64,000 nt of DNA from Actinomadura sp. NBRC 104412 (GTDB lineage Bacteria > Actinomycetota > Actinomycetes > Streptosporangiales > Streptosporangiaceae), in assembly GCF_030269515.1 (NCBI RefSeq), contig NZ_BSTM01000033.1:1-64000 (forward strand), in the 5' to 3' direction. Of this stretch, positions 25,331 through 33,312 are shown in pieces; the stretch's first letter is position 1, and each line of letters begins with the position of its first letter. The position numbers and the translations under genes were made by a program. A model generated the notes under the pieces. The model worked only from the letters and a program-made list of their open reading frames with translations, had not been told where the DNA came from and did no database searches.

Positions 25331-25610
25331 CCGCGCGGGAGAGTTGAGTGGTCTTCGTCCGGCCTGTCCCAAGAGCCGAACGCCTGGGGCGACGCGAGGA
25401 CGAGGAGCGCTCATGGCCCCTGGCAGCCGGCCAGGGGACGCCGAAGGAGCAACTCCTCCCCGGAACCTCTCAGGCCCCAGGACCGCGCGGATCAGGTGAC
25501 CTCTGGAAAGCGGGGACACGTCGTCCCCCGCCGAAGGTGAAAGCCCCGCCCGCCCCGCGAGGGGCCGGGGTGAAGCTCTCAGGCGCCGCCACGCGGCCGA
25601 TGACAGAGGG
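25331..25610 (+). promoter_or_regulatory. Tandem glycine riboswitch upstream of gcvT
   Basis: Two glycine aptamers in series are visible. Aptamer 1 has P1 strands CCGCGCGG at 25331-25338 and 25483-25490, GGAGAG after the first strand, GCCGAAGGAGCAA at 25440 and CTCTCAGG at 25467. Aptamer 2 has P1 strands CCTCTG at 25500 and CAGAGG at 25604, GCCGAAGGTGAAAG at 25530 and CTCTCAGG at 25576. These are the conserved elements of the gcvT RNA motif, which turns on glycine cleavage genes when glycine binds. Aptamer 1 has an unusually long arm (about 25345-25437). Confidence 0.9.
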
Positions 25611-25682
25611 GGAGGCCCGAACACGACCGGGTACGCGTGCGACGATCGGACCACGCGCCCGTGACGAAGGAGCCGAAACCCC

Positions 25683-26798
25683 ATGTCCAGCTCGCCGGCG
25701 AAGCACACGCCGCTCTACGACGTCCACCGCGACCTCGGCGCCACCCTCGTCGACTTCGCCGGTTACCTGATGCCGCTCAGGTACGGGAGCGAGGTCGCCG
25801 AGCACCAGGCCGTGCGCACCGCCGCCGGGCTGTTCGACCTGTCCCACATGGGCGAGATCTTCGTCAGCGGGCCGGACGCCGCCGCGGCGCTGGACCACGC
25901 GCTGGTCGGCGCCCTGTCCCCCATGGCGGTGGGCAAGGCCAGGTACACGATGATCTGCGCGCCGGACGGCGGCGTCCTGGACGACCTCATCGTGTACCGG
26001 CTCGCGGCCCAGACGTTCATGGTGGTGGCCAACGCCGCCAACGCCGCGACCGTCCGGGACGCGCTCATCGAGCGGGCGGCGGGCTTCGAGGCGGCGGTGG
26101 AGGACCGGTCGGACGCGTACGCGCTGATCGCGCTCCAGGGCCCGGACGCGCAGCGGATCCTGGCGCGCCACACCACGGCCCCGCTGGACGACCTGCGGTA
26201 CTACGCCATCATGGCGGGCGAGGTGGCGGGCGTGGACGCGCTGATAGCCCGTACCGGCTACACCGGCGAGGACGGCTTCGAGCTGTTCGTGTCGGCGGGT
26301 GACGCGGTGGCCCTCTGGGGCGAGCTGGCCGAGGCGAAGCCCGGCGACGAGGAGGATGAGGAGAAGGTCGTCCCGGCCGGGCTGTCGGCGCGCGACACGC
26401 TGCGGCTTGAGGCGGGCATGCCGCTGTACGGCAACGAGCTGACCACGGAGACCACACCGTACGAGGCCGGCCTCGGCCGGGTGGTCAAGCTGGACAAGCC
26501 CGGGAATTTCGTGGGCAAGGCGGCGCTTGCCGTCCATGCGCAGACCCCTCCAGGCCGTAGGCTCGTGGGGCTGGTGGCCCGCGGGCGGCGCGCCCCCCGC
26601 AAGGGGTACGACGTCGTCTCGTCCGGCGGCACGCCGTGTGGAGTGGTGACGAGCGGCGCTCCGTCGCCCACACTGGGCAGGCCGATCGCCATGGCGTACG
26701 TGGACGGCGCCGTGACGGAGACCGGGCTGGCGGTGGACGTCCGCGGCCGGCTGGAGCCGGTCGACGTGGTGGACCTGCCCTTCTACAAGCGTTCCTGA
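25683..26798 (+). CDS. gcvT: Glycine cleavage system T protein (aminomethyltransferase)
   Basis: The 371-residue cytosolic enzyme transfers the methylene group from aminomethyl-lipoyl GcvH to tetrahydrofolate, releasing ammonia. It shows VDFAGYLMPLRYG, FDLSHMGEI, LDDLIVYRL, RTGYTGEDGFELF and the C-terminal barrel (GRRLVGLVARGRRAPRKGYDV). ATG 25683 follows GAAGGAG. It is controlled by the glycine riboswitch directly upstream and is followed by gcvH and glyA. The P protein (gcvP) is not in the window. Confidence 0.95.
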   Translation: MSSSPAKHTPLYDVHRDLGATLVDFAGYLMPLRYGSEVAEHQAVRTAAGLFDLSHMGEIFVSGPDAAAALDHALVGALSPMAVGKARYTMICAPDGGVLDDLIVYRLAAQTFMVVANAANAATVRDALIERAAGFEAAVEDRSDAYALIALQGPDAQRILARHTTAPLDDLRYYAIMAGEVAGVDALIARTGYTGEDGFELFVSAGDAVALWGELAEAKPGDEEDEEKVVPAGLSARDTLRLEAGMPLYGNELTTETTPYEAGLGRVVKLDKPGNFVGKAALAVHAQTPPGRRLVGLVARGRRAPRKGYDVVSSGGTPCGVVTSGAPSPTLGRPIAMAYVDGAVTETGLAVDVRGRLEPVDVVDLPFYKRS

Positions 26799-26824
26799 AA
26801 CCAGAGCTGGAGAGAAGAAGCATC

Positions 26825-27214
26825 GTGAGCGTTCCGGAGCAGCTGCGCTACAGCGAAGAGCACGAATGGGTGGCCGGGCTCGACACCGAGGACGGCGTCG
26901 TGACCATCGGCATCACCGCGTACGCCGCCGACGCCCTCGGCGAGATCGTCTTCCTTGAGCTACAGCCCGGCGAGGGCGACCCGGTCGAGGCGGGCGAGCC
27001 GTGCGGCGAGGTCGAGTCCACCAAGTCCGTCAGCGACATCTACTCGCCCGTCAGCGGCGAGGTCACCGCGATCAACGCCGCGGTGATCGACGAGCCCAAG
27101 GTGATCAACGACGACCCGTACGGCGAGGGGTGGATCTTCAAGGTGCGGATCTCCGACGAGCCCGGCGACCTCCTGGACGCGGAGGCGTACAGCAAGCTCA
27201 TCGAGGAGTCCTGA
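26825..27214 (+). CDS. gcvH: Glycine cleavage system H protein (lipoyl carrier)
   Basis: The 129-residue lipoyl-domain protein carries the aminomethyl intermediate between GcvP, GcvT and the L protein. The lipoylated lysine is K67 in EVESTKSVSD, and EEHEWV and GEGWIFKVRI are standard for the family. GTG 26825 follows a GGAGAGAAGAAG purine run. It is 26 bp after gcvT and 3 bp before glyA, in one riboswitch-controlled operon. Confidence 0.95.
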   Translation: MSVPEQLRYSEEHEWVAGLDTEDGVVTIGITAYAADALGEIVFLELQPGEGDPVEAGEPCGEVESTKSVSDIYSPVSGEVTAINAAVIDEPKVINDDPYGEGWIFKVRISDEPGDLLDAEAYSKLIEES

Positions 27215-27217
27215 GAC

Positions 27218-28510
27218 GTGCCCCTGAACGACCCGCCGCACAACCCTCTGCATGATCCGCTGAACGACCCGCTGGCCGCCGTCGACCCCGACGTGGCCAA
27301 GGCGGTCGCGGCCGAGCTCGACCGGCAGCAGTCCACCCTGGAGATGATCGCCTCGGAGAACTTCGCGCCGGTGTCGGTGCTGGAGGCGCAGGGGTCGGTC
27401 CTCACCAACAAGTACGCGGAGGGCTATCCGGGCAAGCGGTACTACGGCGGCTGCGAGTACGTGGACGTCACCGAGCAGCTCGCCATCGACCGGGCCAAGG
27501 AGCTGTTCGGCGCCGAGCACGCCAACGTCCAGCCGCACAGCGGGGCCCAGGCCAACACGGCGGTGTACTTCGCGCTGCTGGAGCACGGCGACACCATCCT
27601 CGGCCTGGATCTGGCGCACGGCGGCCACCTCACGCACGGCATGCGGCTGAACTACTCCGGCAAGGTGCTGAACGTGGTGCCCTACCACGTGCGCTCCTCC
27701 GACGGCCTGGTCGACATGGACGAGGTGGCGGCGCTGGCCGCCGAGCACCGGCCCAAGCTGATCGTGGCGGGCTGGTCGGCGTACCCGCGGCACCTGGACT
27801 TCGCGAGGTTCCGGGAGATCGCCGACTCGGTGGGCGCGCTGCTCATGGTGGACATGGCGCACTTCGCCGGGCTGGTCGCCGCGGGACTGCACCCGTCGCC
27901 CGTCCCGTACGCCGACATCGTCACCACCACCACGCACAAGACGCTGGGCGGCCCGCGCGGCGGGCTGATCCTGTCCCGCGAGGCGTACGGCAAGAAGATC
28001 AACTCCGCGGTGTTCCCCGGCATGCAGGGCGGCCCGCTGGAGCATGTGATCGCCGCCAAGGCGGTGGCGCTGCGGATCGCCGGGTCCGAGGGGTTCAGAG
28101 AGCGGCAGCGGCGCACCGTCGAGGGCGCCAAGATCCTCGCCGAGCGGCTGCTGGCCGAGGACACCACCAAGGCCGGCGTCAAGGTGCTCACCGGCGGGAC
28201 CGACGTCCATCTGGTCCTGGTCGACCTGGTGGAGTCCGAGCTGACCGGCAGGGACGCCGAGGACCGGCTGCACGGCATCGGCATCACCGTGAACCGCAAC
28301 GCCGTCCCGCACGACCCGCGCCCGCCGATGGTCACCTCCGGCCTGCGGATCGGCACGCCCGCCCTGGCCACCCGCGGCTTCACCGCCGCGGACTTCACCG
28401 AGGTCGCGGACATCATCGCGCTGGCGCTGCAACCGTCCTACGACGAGGACGCGCTGGCCGAGCGCGTCCGGAACCTGGCGGACCTGCATCCGCTGTATCC
28501 GAACCTCTAG
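27218..28510 (+). CDS. glyA: Serine hydroxymethyltransferase
   Basis: The 430-residue PLP enzyme interconverts serine and glycine with tetrahydrofolate. Motifs are TLEMIASENF, TNKYAEGYPGKRYYGG, the PLP-lysine sequence TTTTHKTLGGPRGG, and NAVPHDPRPPMVTSGLRIGT. The N-terminus carries a short unusual repeat of PL(N/H)DP units before the conserved fold begins near residue 25; a later start such as an internal GTG is possible. It continues the gcvT-gcvH operon, so glycine is both cleaved and regenerated under the same riboswitch. Confidence 0.95.
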   Translation: MPLNDPPHNPLHDPLNDPLAAVDPDVAKAVAAELDRQQSTLEMIASENFAPVSVLEAQGSVLTNKYAEGYPGKRYYGGCEYVDVTEQLAIDRAKELFGAEHANVQPHSGAQANTAVYFALLEHGDTILGLDLAHGGHLTHGMRLNYSGKVLNVVPYHVRSSDGLVDMDEVAALAAEHRPKLIVAGWSAYPRHLDFARFREIADSVGALLMVDMAHFAGLVAAGLHPSPVPYADIVTTTTHKTLGGPRGGLILSREAYGKKINSAVFPGMQGGPLEHVIAAKAVALRIAGSEGFRERQRRTVEGAKILAERLLAEDTTKAGVKVLTGGTDVHLVLVDLVESELTGRDAEDRLHGIGITVNRNAVPHDPRPPMVTSGLRIGTPALATRGFTAADFTEVADIIALALQPSYDEDALAERVRNLADLHPLYPNL

Positions 28511-28522
28511 CCGGCTCCCGCG

Positions 28523-28549
28523 CCCGGTCCTTCGTTCAGAGGGACCGGG
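28523..28549. other. GC-rich hairpin between glyA and sdaA remnant
   Basis: CCCGGTCC (28523-28530) pairs with GGACCGGG (28542-28549) around an 11-nt loop. No T-tract follows, so this is an attenuator-like or partial terminator structure at best. Confidence 0.35.
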
Positions 28550-28567
28550 GCGGGCGAGGTGGACCCC

Positions 28568-29036
28568 ATGGCCATCAGCGTCTTCGACCTCTTCAAAGTC
28601 GGCATAGGGCCGTCCTCGTCCCACACGGGCGGGCCGATGGTCGCGGCGCACCGGTTCGCGCGAGGTCTGCACCGGGACGGCCTGCTGGAGAGGACCGCCT
28701 CCGTGCGGGTGATCCTGTACGGGTCGCTGGGCCTCACCGGCAAGGGGCACGGCAGCGACAAGGCCGTCGCCCTCGGCCTGGAGGGCGACAGGCCCGAACT
28801 GGTCGACGTCGACACGGTGGACGAGCGCCTCGCCGCGATCCGCTCGCGCGGCTCCCTGCGCCTCTTCGGCACCCGCGAGATCCCGTTCGTCGTGGGCGAG
28901 CACCTGTCCTTCGAGCGGCCGCCACTTCGTCTCCCTCGACCGCGCCATCAAGACCATGAAGGACACCGGCCGCGACATGCTCGACAAATACAAGGAGACC
29001 GCACGCGGCGGACTTGCCGTTAATGTAGTCGAATGC
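28568..29036 (+). pseudogene. sdaA: L-serine ammonia-lyase remnant with internal deletion and frameshift
   Basis: From ATG 28568 the frame starts like a single-chain L-serine dehydratase (ISVFDLFKVGIGPSSSHTGGP, then YGSLGLTGKGHGSDKA) for about 120 residues. At about 28918-28926 the reading shifts to another frame that encodes only the C-terminus of the family: HFVSLDRAIKTMKDTGRDML, then YKETARGGLAVNVVEC, ending at 29036. The normal enzyme has about 455 residues, so roughly 290 residues, including the Fe-S cluster cysteines, are missing. The natural stop after VVEC is also lost. The gene cannot make an active enzyme; it once extended the gcvT-gcvH-glyA operon to degrade serine to pyruvate. Confidence 0.85.
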
Positions 29037-29051
29037 CAACGGAGCGTTGTA

Positions 29052-29066
29052 ATACCATTTCGGTAT
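29052..29066. promoter_or_regulatory. Candidate autoregulatory operator of the toxin-antitoxin pair
   Basis: ATACC-ATTTC-GGTAT (29052-29066) is a perfect inverted repeat with 5-bp arms, just before the antitoxin start at 29077. Ribbon-helix-helix antitoxins bind such short palindromes to repress their own operon. It overlaps the alternative upstream ATG (29065), which argues for ATG 29077 as the real start. Confidence 0.5.
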
Positions 29067-29076
29067 GCTGGACCTC

Positions 29077-29286
29077 ATGACGACCCGCAGCATCCGTATC
29101 CCCGACGAGATCGACGCCCTCTTGGTCAAGGCCGCCGAGGATGAGCACATATCCGTCAACTCCGCCGTCGTCCAAGCCGTGGAGGAATGGACCCGGCTGC
29201 GCTCGCACCGTGCCCGCGTCCGCGCCGTGACGGCGCAGGTGATGGCCGAGGACGCCGCGCTTCTCGATCGGCTCGCGGACGCATGA
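29077..29286 (+). CDS. Ribbon-helix-helix antitoxin
   Basis: The product of 69 residues begins TTRSIRIPDEIDALLVKAAE with a beta-strand and helices typical of Arc/CopG-type ribbon-helix-helix proteins. An alpha-helical tail (TRLRSHRARVRAVTAQVMAE) is suited to bind the toxin. The stop overlaps the toxin start by ATGA, the usual translational coupling of antitoxin and toxin. It should both neutralise Doc and repress the operon through the palindrome upstream. Confidence 0.8.
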   Translation: MTTRSIRIPDEIDALLVKAAEDEHISVNSAVVQAVEEWTRLRSHRARVRAVTAQVMAEDAALLDRLADA

Positions 29287-29666
29287 CCGAGTACCTGACG
29301 GCGGACGACCTCATCGACATCAACGCCGCGGTCCTCGGCGGCACCGCGGCGGTCCGTGATGCCGGACTGGTGTCCTCATCGGCGATGCGCCCGGCGACCG
29401 TCGCCTTCGGCATGGAGGCGTACTCCACCGTCGACGAGAAGGCCGCGGCGCTGATGCACTCGGTGATCTGCAATCACGCGTTCCTTGACGGCAACAAGCG
29501 AACCGGCTGGACGGCGGCCCGCGTCATGCTGGCCCTCAACGGGAAGCGCCCCACCCTCTCCGACGACGAGGCGTTCGATCTCGTGCTGCGGATCGCGACC
29601 TCCTGCTCGACGATCGAGATCAAGGAGATCGCGGCGGCCCTGTGCGTGGTCGAAGACACCCGCTGA
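29283..29666 (+). CDS. doc: Doc-type toxin (Fic/Doc fold)
   Basis: The 127-residue product contains HAFLDGNKR at 65-73, the active-site motif of Doc kinases (HxFx[D/A]GNKR). Phage P1 Doc phosphorylates elongation factor Tu and blocks translation. AMRPATVAFGMEAYSTVDEKAA and the C-terminal helices match the family length (about 125 residues). The gene appears intact. It is coupled to the RHH antitoxin and sits immediately after the broken sdaA gene. Confidence 0.85.
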   Translation: MTEYLTADDLIDINAAVLGGTAAVRDAGLVSSSAMRPATVAFGMEAYSTVDEKAAALMHSVICNHAFLDGNKRTGWTAARVMLALNGKRPTLSDDEAFDLVLRIATSCSTIEIKEIAAALCVVEDTR

Positions 29667-29687
29667 GACAGGCCCGCCGGGCCTCCC

Positions 29688-30194
29688 TCACCTATCGCGC
29701 CATCCAGCATCACCAAGGCTGCGGTCCAGTTCCAGTTCGTCCCTGATCGGAATGCCGTACTCGCCGGTCAGGGGGATCTCGGGCTTCAGCCGGGCGCGTG
29801 ACTCGGTGACGGCGTCGCGGTGCAGTGCGGCGAGCCGGAACCCTCGGCGCTGGTAGAAGCGCACGGCATCGACATTGTCATTGGTCGTGATGAGCCAGAG
29901 ACGGTCGATGCCGTGCTCCGCCGCCCACCGTTCCATGGCCTCGATCAAAGCCGTACCCGTACCGTGCCATTGTTCGGTGGTATGGAGCGTCAGGATCTCG
30001 CACTGCCGTCCGGTCTCGTCCGGGACGTAGGTGAGCACGCCCAAAAGCCGTCCTTCTTCGCTCTCCGCCACGAACGCCGGATGCTCCAAGGGGTGAAGGA
30101 GTTCTCCTCGGCGGGCCACTCTGTCGCTGTGGTTTTCGGCGAGGAAAGCGCGGACGGCCGCCAGGTCCGCGTCCGTTCGCCGGCGCACCCTCAT
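29688..30194 (-). CDS. GNAT-family N-acetyltransferase
   Basis: The 168-residue product has the GNAT acetyl-CoA motifs: ILTLHTTEQWHGTGTALIEAMERWAAEHG (the Q/RxxGxG/A pyrophosphate loop is QWHGTGT) and a later NVDAVRFYQRRGFRLAALH. ATG 30194 overlaps the stop of the HxlR gene as ATGA, so it is translated as the last gene of the MFS-thiolase-HxlR operon. The substrate (amine, antibiotic or protein) cannot be read from sequence. Confidence 0.83.
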   Translation of the reverse strand: MRVRRRTDADLAAVRAFLAENHSDRVARRGELLHPLEHPAFVAESEEGRLLGVLTYVPDETGRQCEILTLHTTEQWHGTGTALIEAMERWAAEHGIDRLWLITTNDNVDAVRFYQRRGFRLAALHRDAVTESRARLKPEIPLTGEYGIPIRDELELDRSLGDAGWRDR

Positions 30195-30679
30195 GACGTC
30201 GGCCGGGAGGAGATGACGCCCCGGCCCACCGGGGTGTGGGCGCCGGCCAAGGCGGGCTCGCCGCAGTGGGCGCACACCGTGACCGGTTCGAGGAACTCGC
30301 CGCAGGAATGGTGCCAGCGGACGGGCGGGTCGTCGGGGTTGAGGTAGCGGTCGCCCCATTTCATGAGAGCGATCAGGACCTCGCCGAGCTCCCTGCCCCG
30401 AGAGGTGAGGTAGTACTCGAAGCGCGGCGGGTGGTCGCTGTAGCGCTCGCGGCGCACGATCCCGGACGCCTCCAGCTTGCGGAGGCGGGTGGTGAGGATG
30501 TCGCGGGACGCCCCGGTGTTGCGGGCGATGCCGTCGAACCGGCGGACGCCGTGGAACAGCTCCCGGATCACCAGGATCGTCCAGCGCCCGCCGATGACCT
30601 CCAGCGTATCGGCGATCGAGCAGGGACGGGGATCGGCGTCCTTCGGCATGCCCTCCATCCTAGGGACGGCGTCCGTCAT
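30191..30679 (-). CDS. HxlR-family transcriptional regulator with C-terminal zinc-ribbon-like tail
   Basis: The 162-residue product has an HxlR winged helix: CSIADTLEVIGGRWTILVIREL, DGIARNTGASRDILTTRLRKLEASGIV and YYLTSRGRELGEVLIALMKWGDRY. The tail HHSCGEF...VCAHCGEPAL holds a Cys/His set that could bind zinc. ATG 30679 overlaps the thiolase stop as ATGA, favouring it over internal ATGs at 30658 and 30649. HxlR proteins sense electrophiles or other small molecules; here it probably regulates its own operon through the repeated GTTGGAAAA sites at 33241-33291. Confidence 0.85.
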   Translation of the reverse strand: MTDAVPRMEGMPKDADPRPCSIADTLEVIGGRWTILVIRELFHGVRRFDGIARNTGASRDILTTRLRKLEASGIVRRERYSDHPPRFEYYLTSRGRELGEVLIALMKWGDRYLNPDDPPVRWHHSCGEFLEPVTVCAHCGEPALAGAHTPVGRGVISSRPTS

Positions 30680-31833
30680 GGACGCTCGATGATGGTGGCG
30701 TTGGCCATCCCACCGGCCTCGCACATGGTCTGGAGGCCCAGGCGGGCGTCCCGGTCCTCCATGGCGTGCAGGAGCGTGGTCAGGAGGCGGACGCCGCTGG
30801 CGCCGAGGGGGTGGCCGATGGCGATGGCCCCGCCACGGACGTTGACGCGGGACAGGTCGGCGCCGGTCTCGTGCCGCCAGGCCAGCACGACCGACGCGAA
30901 CGCCTCGTTCACCTCGAACAGGTCGATCGCGGACAGCGGCAGGCCGGCCCTGTCCAGCACCTTGGCGGTGGCCGGGATGATCGCGGTGAGCATGAGCAGC
31001 GGGTCGTCCCCGGCGACGGCGAACGCGCGGAAGCGGGCGCGGGGGCGCAGGCCCAGGCGCTCGGCGACGTCGGCGCCCATGATGAGGACGGCGGCGGCGC
31101 CGTCGTTGAGTGGCGAGGCGTTGCCGGCGGTGACCCGCCAGTCGATCTCGGGGAAGCGCTCGGCGATCCACGGATCGTAGTAGGCGGGCTTGAGCCCGGC
31201 GAGGATCTCGGGGGTGGTGGACGGCCGTACCGTCTCGTCCGGGGCCTTCCAGGCCAGCTCGCGGTCGAACTCGCCGTTGGCGTAAGCCCGCGCGGCCCTG
31301 CGGTGGGACTCGTAGGCGTACGCGTCGAGGTCTTCGCGGGAGAGCTTCCAGCGGGCGGCGATCAGTTCGGCGCTGATGCCCTGGCCGACCAGCCCGTCCG
31401 GGTACCGGGTGCGCAGCGGGGCGAACGGGTCGGTGCCGGGCAGGACGGCCGAGCCCATCGGCACCCGGGACATCGACTCCACCCCGCACGCGATGGCGAT
31501 GTCGTAGGCGCCGCTCTGCACGCCCTGCGCGGCGATGTGGACGGCCTGCTGGGACGAGCCGCACTGCCGGTCCACCGTCATCGCGGGCACGCTCTCGGGG
31601 AACCCGGCGGCCAGGACGGCGGTGCGGGTGATGTTGGCGGCCTGGTCGCCCGCCTGGGTCACCACGCCGCCGATCACGTCGTCGACCTGGGCGGGGTCGA
31701 TGCCGGCCCGCTCGACCAGCGTCACCAGGGCGCGGGCGAGGAGGTCGGCGGGGTGGGAGTCGTGCAGGGCGCCGGTGGGCTTGCCCTTGGCGACCGGCGT
31801 ACGGACGGCTTCGATGATCACGGCGTCGCGCAT
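30676..31833 (-). CDS. Thiolase (acetyl-CoA C-acyltransferase)
   Basis: The 385-residue thiolase has the nucleophilic C91 in DRQCGSSQQAVHIAAQ, GHPLGASGVRLLTTLLHAM containing the catalytic His, and the second Cys region MCEAGGMANATIIER. It is a degradative or biosynthetic thiolase that cleaves 3-ketoacyl-CoA or condenses acyl-CoAs. It lies between an exporter gene and a regulator in one minus-strand operon, which is an unusual place for a beta-oxidation enzyme. The start ATG 31833 is 12 bp after the MFS stop. Confidence 0.9.
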   Translation of the reverse strand: MRDAVIIEAVRTPVAKGKPTGALHDSHPADLLARALVTLVERAGIDPAQVDDVIGGVVTQAGDQAANITRTAVLAAGFPESVPAMTVDRQCGSSQQAVHIAAQGVQSGAYDIAIACGVESMSRVPMGSAVLPGTDPFAPLRTRYPDGLVGQGISAELIAARWKLSREDLDAYAYESHRRAARAYANGEFDRELAWKAPDETVRPSTTPEILAGLKPAYYDPWIAERFPEIDWRVTAGNASPLNDGAAAVLIMGADVAERLGLRPRARFRAFAVAGDDPLLMLTAIIPATAKVLDRAGLPLSAIDLFEVNEAFASVVLAWRHETGADLSRVNVRGGAIAIGHPLGASGVRLLTTLLHAMEDRDARLGLQTMCEAGGMANATIIERP

Positions 31834-31845
31834 GACGGTGTCCTC

Positions 31846-33231
31846 CTAGGCGGTGGTGGCCGGGGTGGGTTCGGAGACGGGTGCGGTGCGGGGACGGCGC
31901 AGCAGGGCACAGGAGGCCGCGGTGGCGGCGGTCGCCGCGAGGATGAGCAGCCAGCCGTCCCCGAAGGCGTCCGGGCCTCCCGCGGTGTCGAGGACGGCCA
32001 CCAGCAGCGCGATGCCGAGGACGGTGCCGAGCTGCCGGGCCATGGTGACCACGGCCGAGCCGGTCGAGAAGGACCGCGGCGGCAGCGCCCCGACGGCCGC
32101 GCCGATCAGGGTGGGCAGGACGAGGCCGACGCCGATTCCGGTGAGGATCATGCCGGGCATCATCCCGGCGGCGTAACCGGTGTCCATCCAGGCGTACCAC
32201 CACCCGATCCCGGCGGCGAAGGCGAGGCAGCCGAGGGCGGCGACGGGTCCCGAGCCGACCTTGCGGGCGACCGGGCCGATGCCGAGCGCCAGCAGCGGCA
32301 CCATCAGCGGCCCGGGTGCCACCGCCAGCCCGGTGCGAAGCGGCCCCCAGTGCCACACCTGCCGGCACCACAGCACGGCCGACAGCAACATCGCGGCGAA
32401 CGCCACCGCGAAGAGGACGTTGGCGAACGTGGCGGGGCTGAACGACGGCACGCGCAGCAGGGACAGCGGCAGCACGGGCGCGGGGTGCCGCGCCGACCGC
32501 GCGACGAACCCGGCGGCGAGGACGGCCGCGCCGACGAGGGACCCGATGACCTCGGCCGACAGCCAGCCCCAGTCGCCGCTTTTGACCAGTCCCAGCGCGA
32601 CCGCCGCGACGGCGACGGTGAGCAGGCCGGCGCCGAGCACGTCCGGGCGCGGGCCGCGTTCGGCGGGGGGTACGGCGGGCAGCACGCGCGGTCCCGCGGT
32701 GAGCACGGCGATGCCGACGGGGACGTTCACCAGGAACGCCCACCGCCAGTCGGCGCCGGTGAGCAGCCCGCCGGCGGCAGGGCCGAGCGCGGCGCTAAGC
32801 CCGCCGATCGCCGTCCAGCCGCGGACGGCCGCGATCCGCCGTTCGGGAGGGGTGGCGGCGAGCAGCAGCCCGAGCGAGGCGGGTATGAGCAGCGCGCCCC
32901 CGGCGGCCTGGACGGCGCGGGCGCCGACGAGCGCCCACACGGACGGGGAGAACGCGCACAGGGCGGACGCGGCGGTGAAGACGGCGATGCCCCAGAGGTA
33001 GACGCGGCGTGCCCCGGTGCGGTCCGCGAGGTTCCCCGCGGGGACGAGGAGGGCCGCGAAGATGACCGCGTAGGCGTTCAGCACCCAGGAGAGGGAGGCC
33101 AGTGAGGCGCCGGCGAAGTGTTCCCCCACCTCGGGGAGTGCGACGTTGACGATGAACAGGTCCAGGTTGACCATCGCCACGCCGGCGACGACCGCCGCCG
33201 CGGTGCCCACGGATCGGGGGGACGGGCCCAC
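31846..33231 (-). CDS. MFS transporter, DHA2 family (14-helix drug exporter type)
   Basis: The 461-residue product has about 14 hydrophobic segments. The N-terminal motif MVNLDLFIVNVALPEVGEHF (D in helix 1) and the loop GNLADRTGARRVYLWG (motif A) are typical of proton-driven DHA2 multidrug exporters such as EmrB or QacA. GTG 33231 follows GGGAGGCG. It is the first gene of the operon with the thiolase, HxlR and GNAT genes, preceded by a repeat-rich regulatory region. The exported compound is unknown. Confidence 0.87.
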   Translation of the reverse strand: MGPSPRSVGTAAAVVAGVAMVNLDLFIVNVALPEVGEHFAGASLASLSWVLNAYAVIFAALLVPAGNLADRTGARRVYLWGIAVFTAASALCAFSPSVWALVGARAVQAAGGALLIPASLGLLLAATPPERRIAAVRGWTAIGGLSAALGPAAGGLLTGADWRWAFLVNVPVGIAVLTAGPRVLPAVPPAERGPRPDVLGAGLLTVAVAAVALGLVKSGDWGWLSAEVIGSLVGAAVLAAGFVARSARHPAPVLPLSLLRVPSFSPATFANVLFAVAFAAMLLSAVLWCRQVWHWGPLRTGLAVAPGPLMVPLLALGIGPVARKVGSGPVAALGCLAFAAGIGWWYAWMDTGYAAGMMPGMILTGIGVGLVLPTLIGAAVGALPPRSFSTGSAVVTMARQLGTVLGIALLVAVLDTAGGPDAFGDGWLLILAATAATAASCALLRRPRTAPVSEPTPATTA

Positions 33232-33240
33232 ATCGCCTCC

Positions 33241-33291
33241 CGCAGTGAGTTGGAAAATCCAACCGACACGCTAGCGCAGTGAGTTGGAAAA
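33241..33291. promoter_or_regulatory. 17-bp direct repeats and palindrome upstream of the MFS operon
   Basis: CGCAGTGAGTTGGAAAA occurs twice exactly (33241-33257 and 33275-33291, 34 bp apart, about three helical turns). The first copy lies in the perfect 15-bp palindrome GTTGGA-AAA-TCCAAC (33249-33263). The second is followed by AGAAAACCCACT, a degenerate right arm. This is what a tandem operator of an HxlR dimer would look like, placed over the promoter of the minus-strand operon. Confidence 0.6.
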
Positions 33292-33312
33292 GAAAACCCA
33301 CTGTCGGGAGGG

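Noticed and set aside
26960..33105. Very long antisense frames over gcvH-glyA and over the thiolase-MFS genes
   Set aside because: They are shadow frames with no motif and with composition typical of reversed GC-rich coding sequence.
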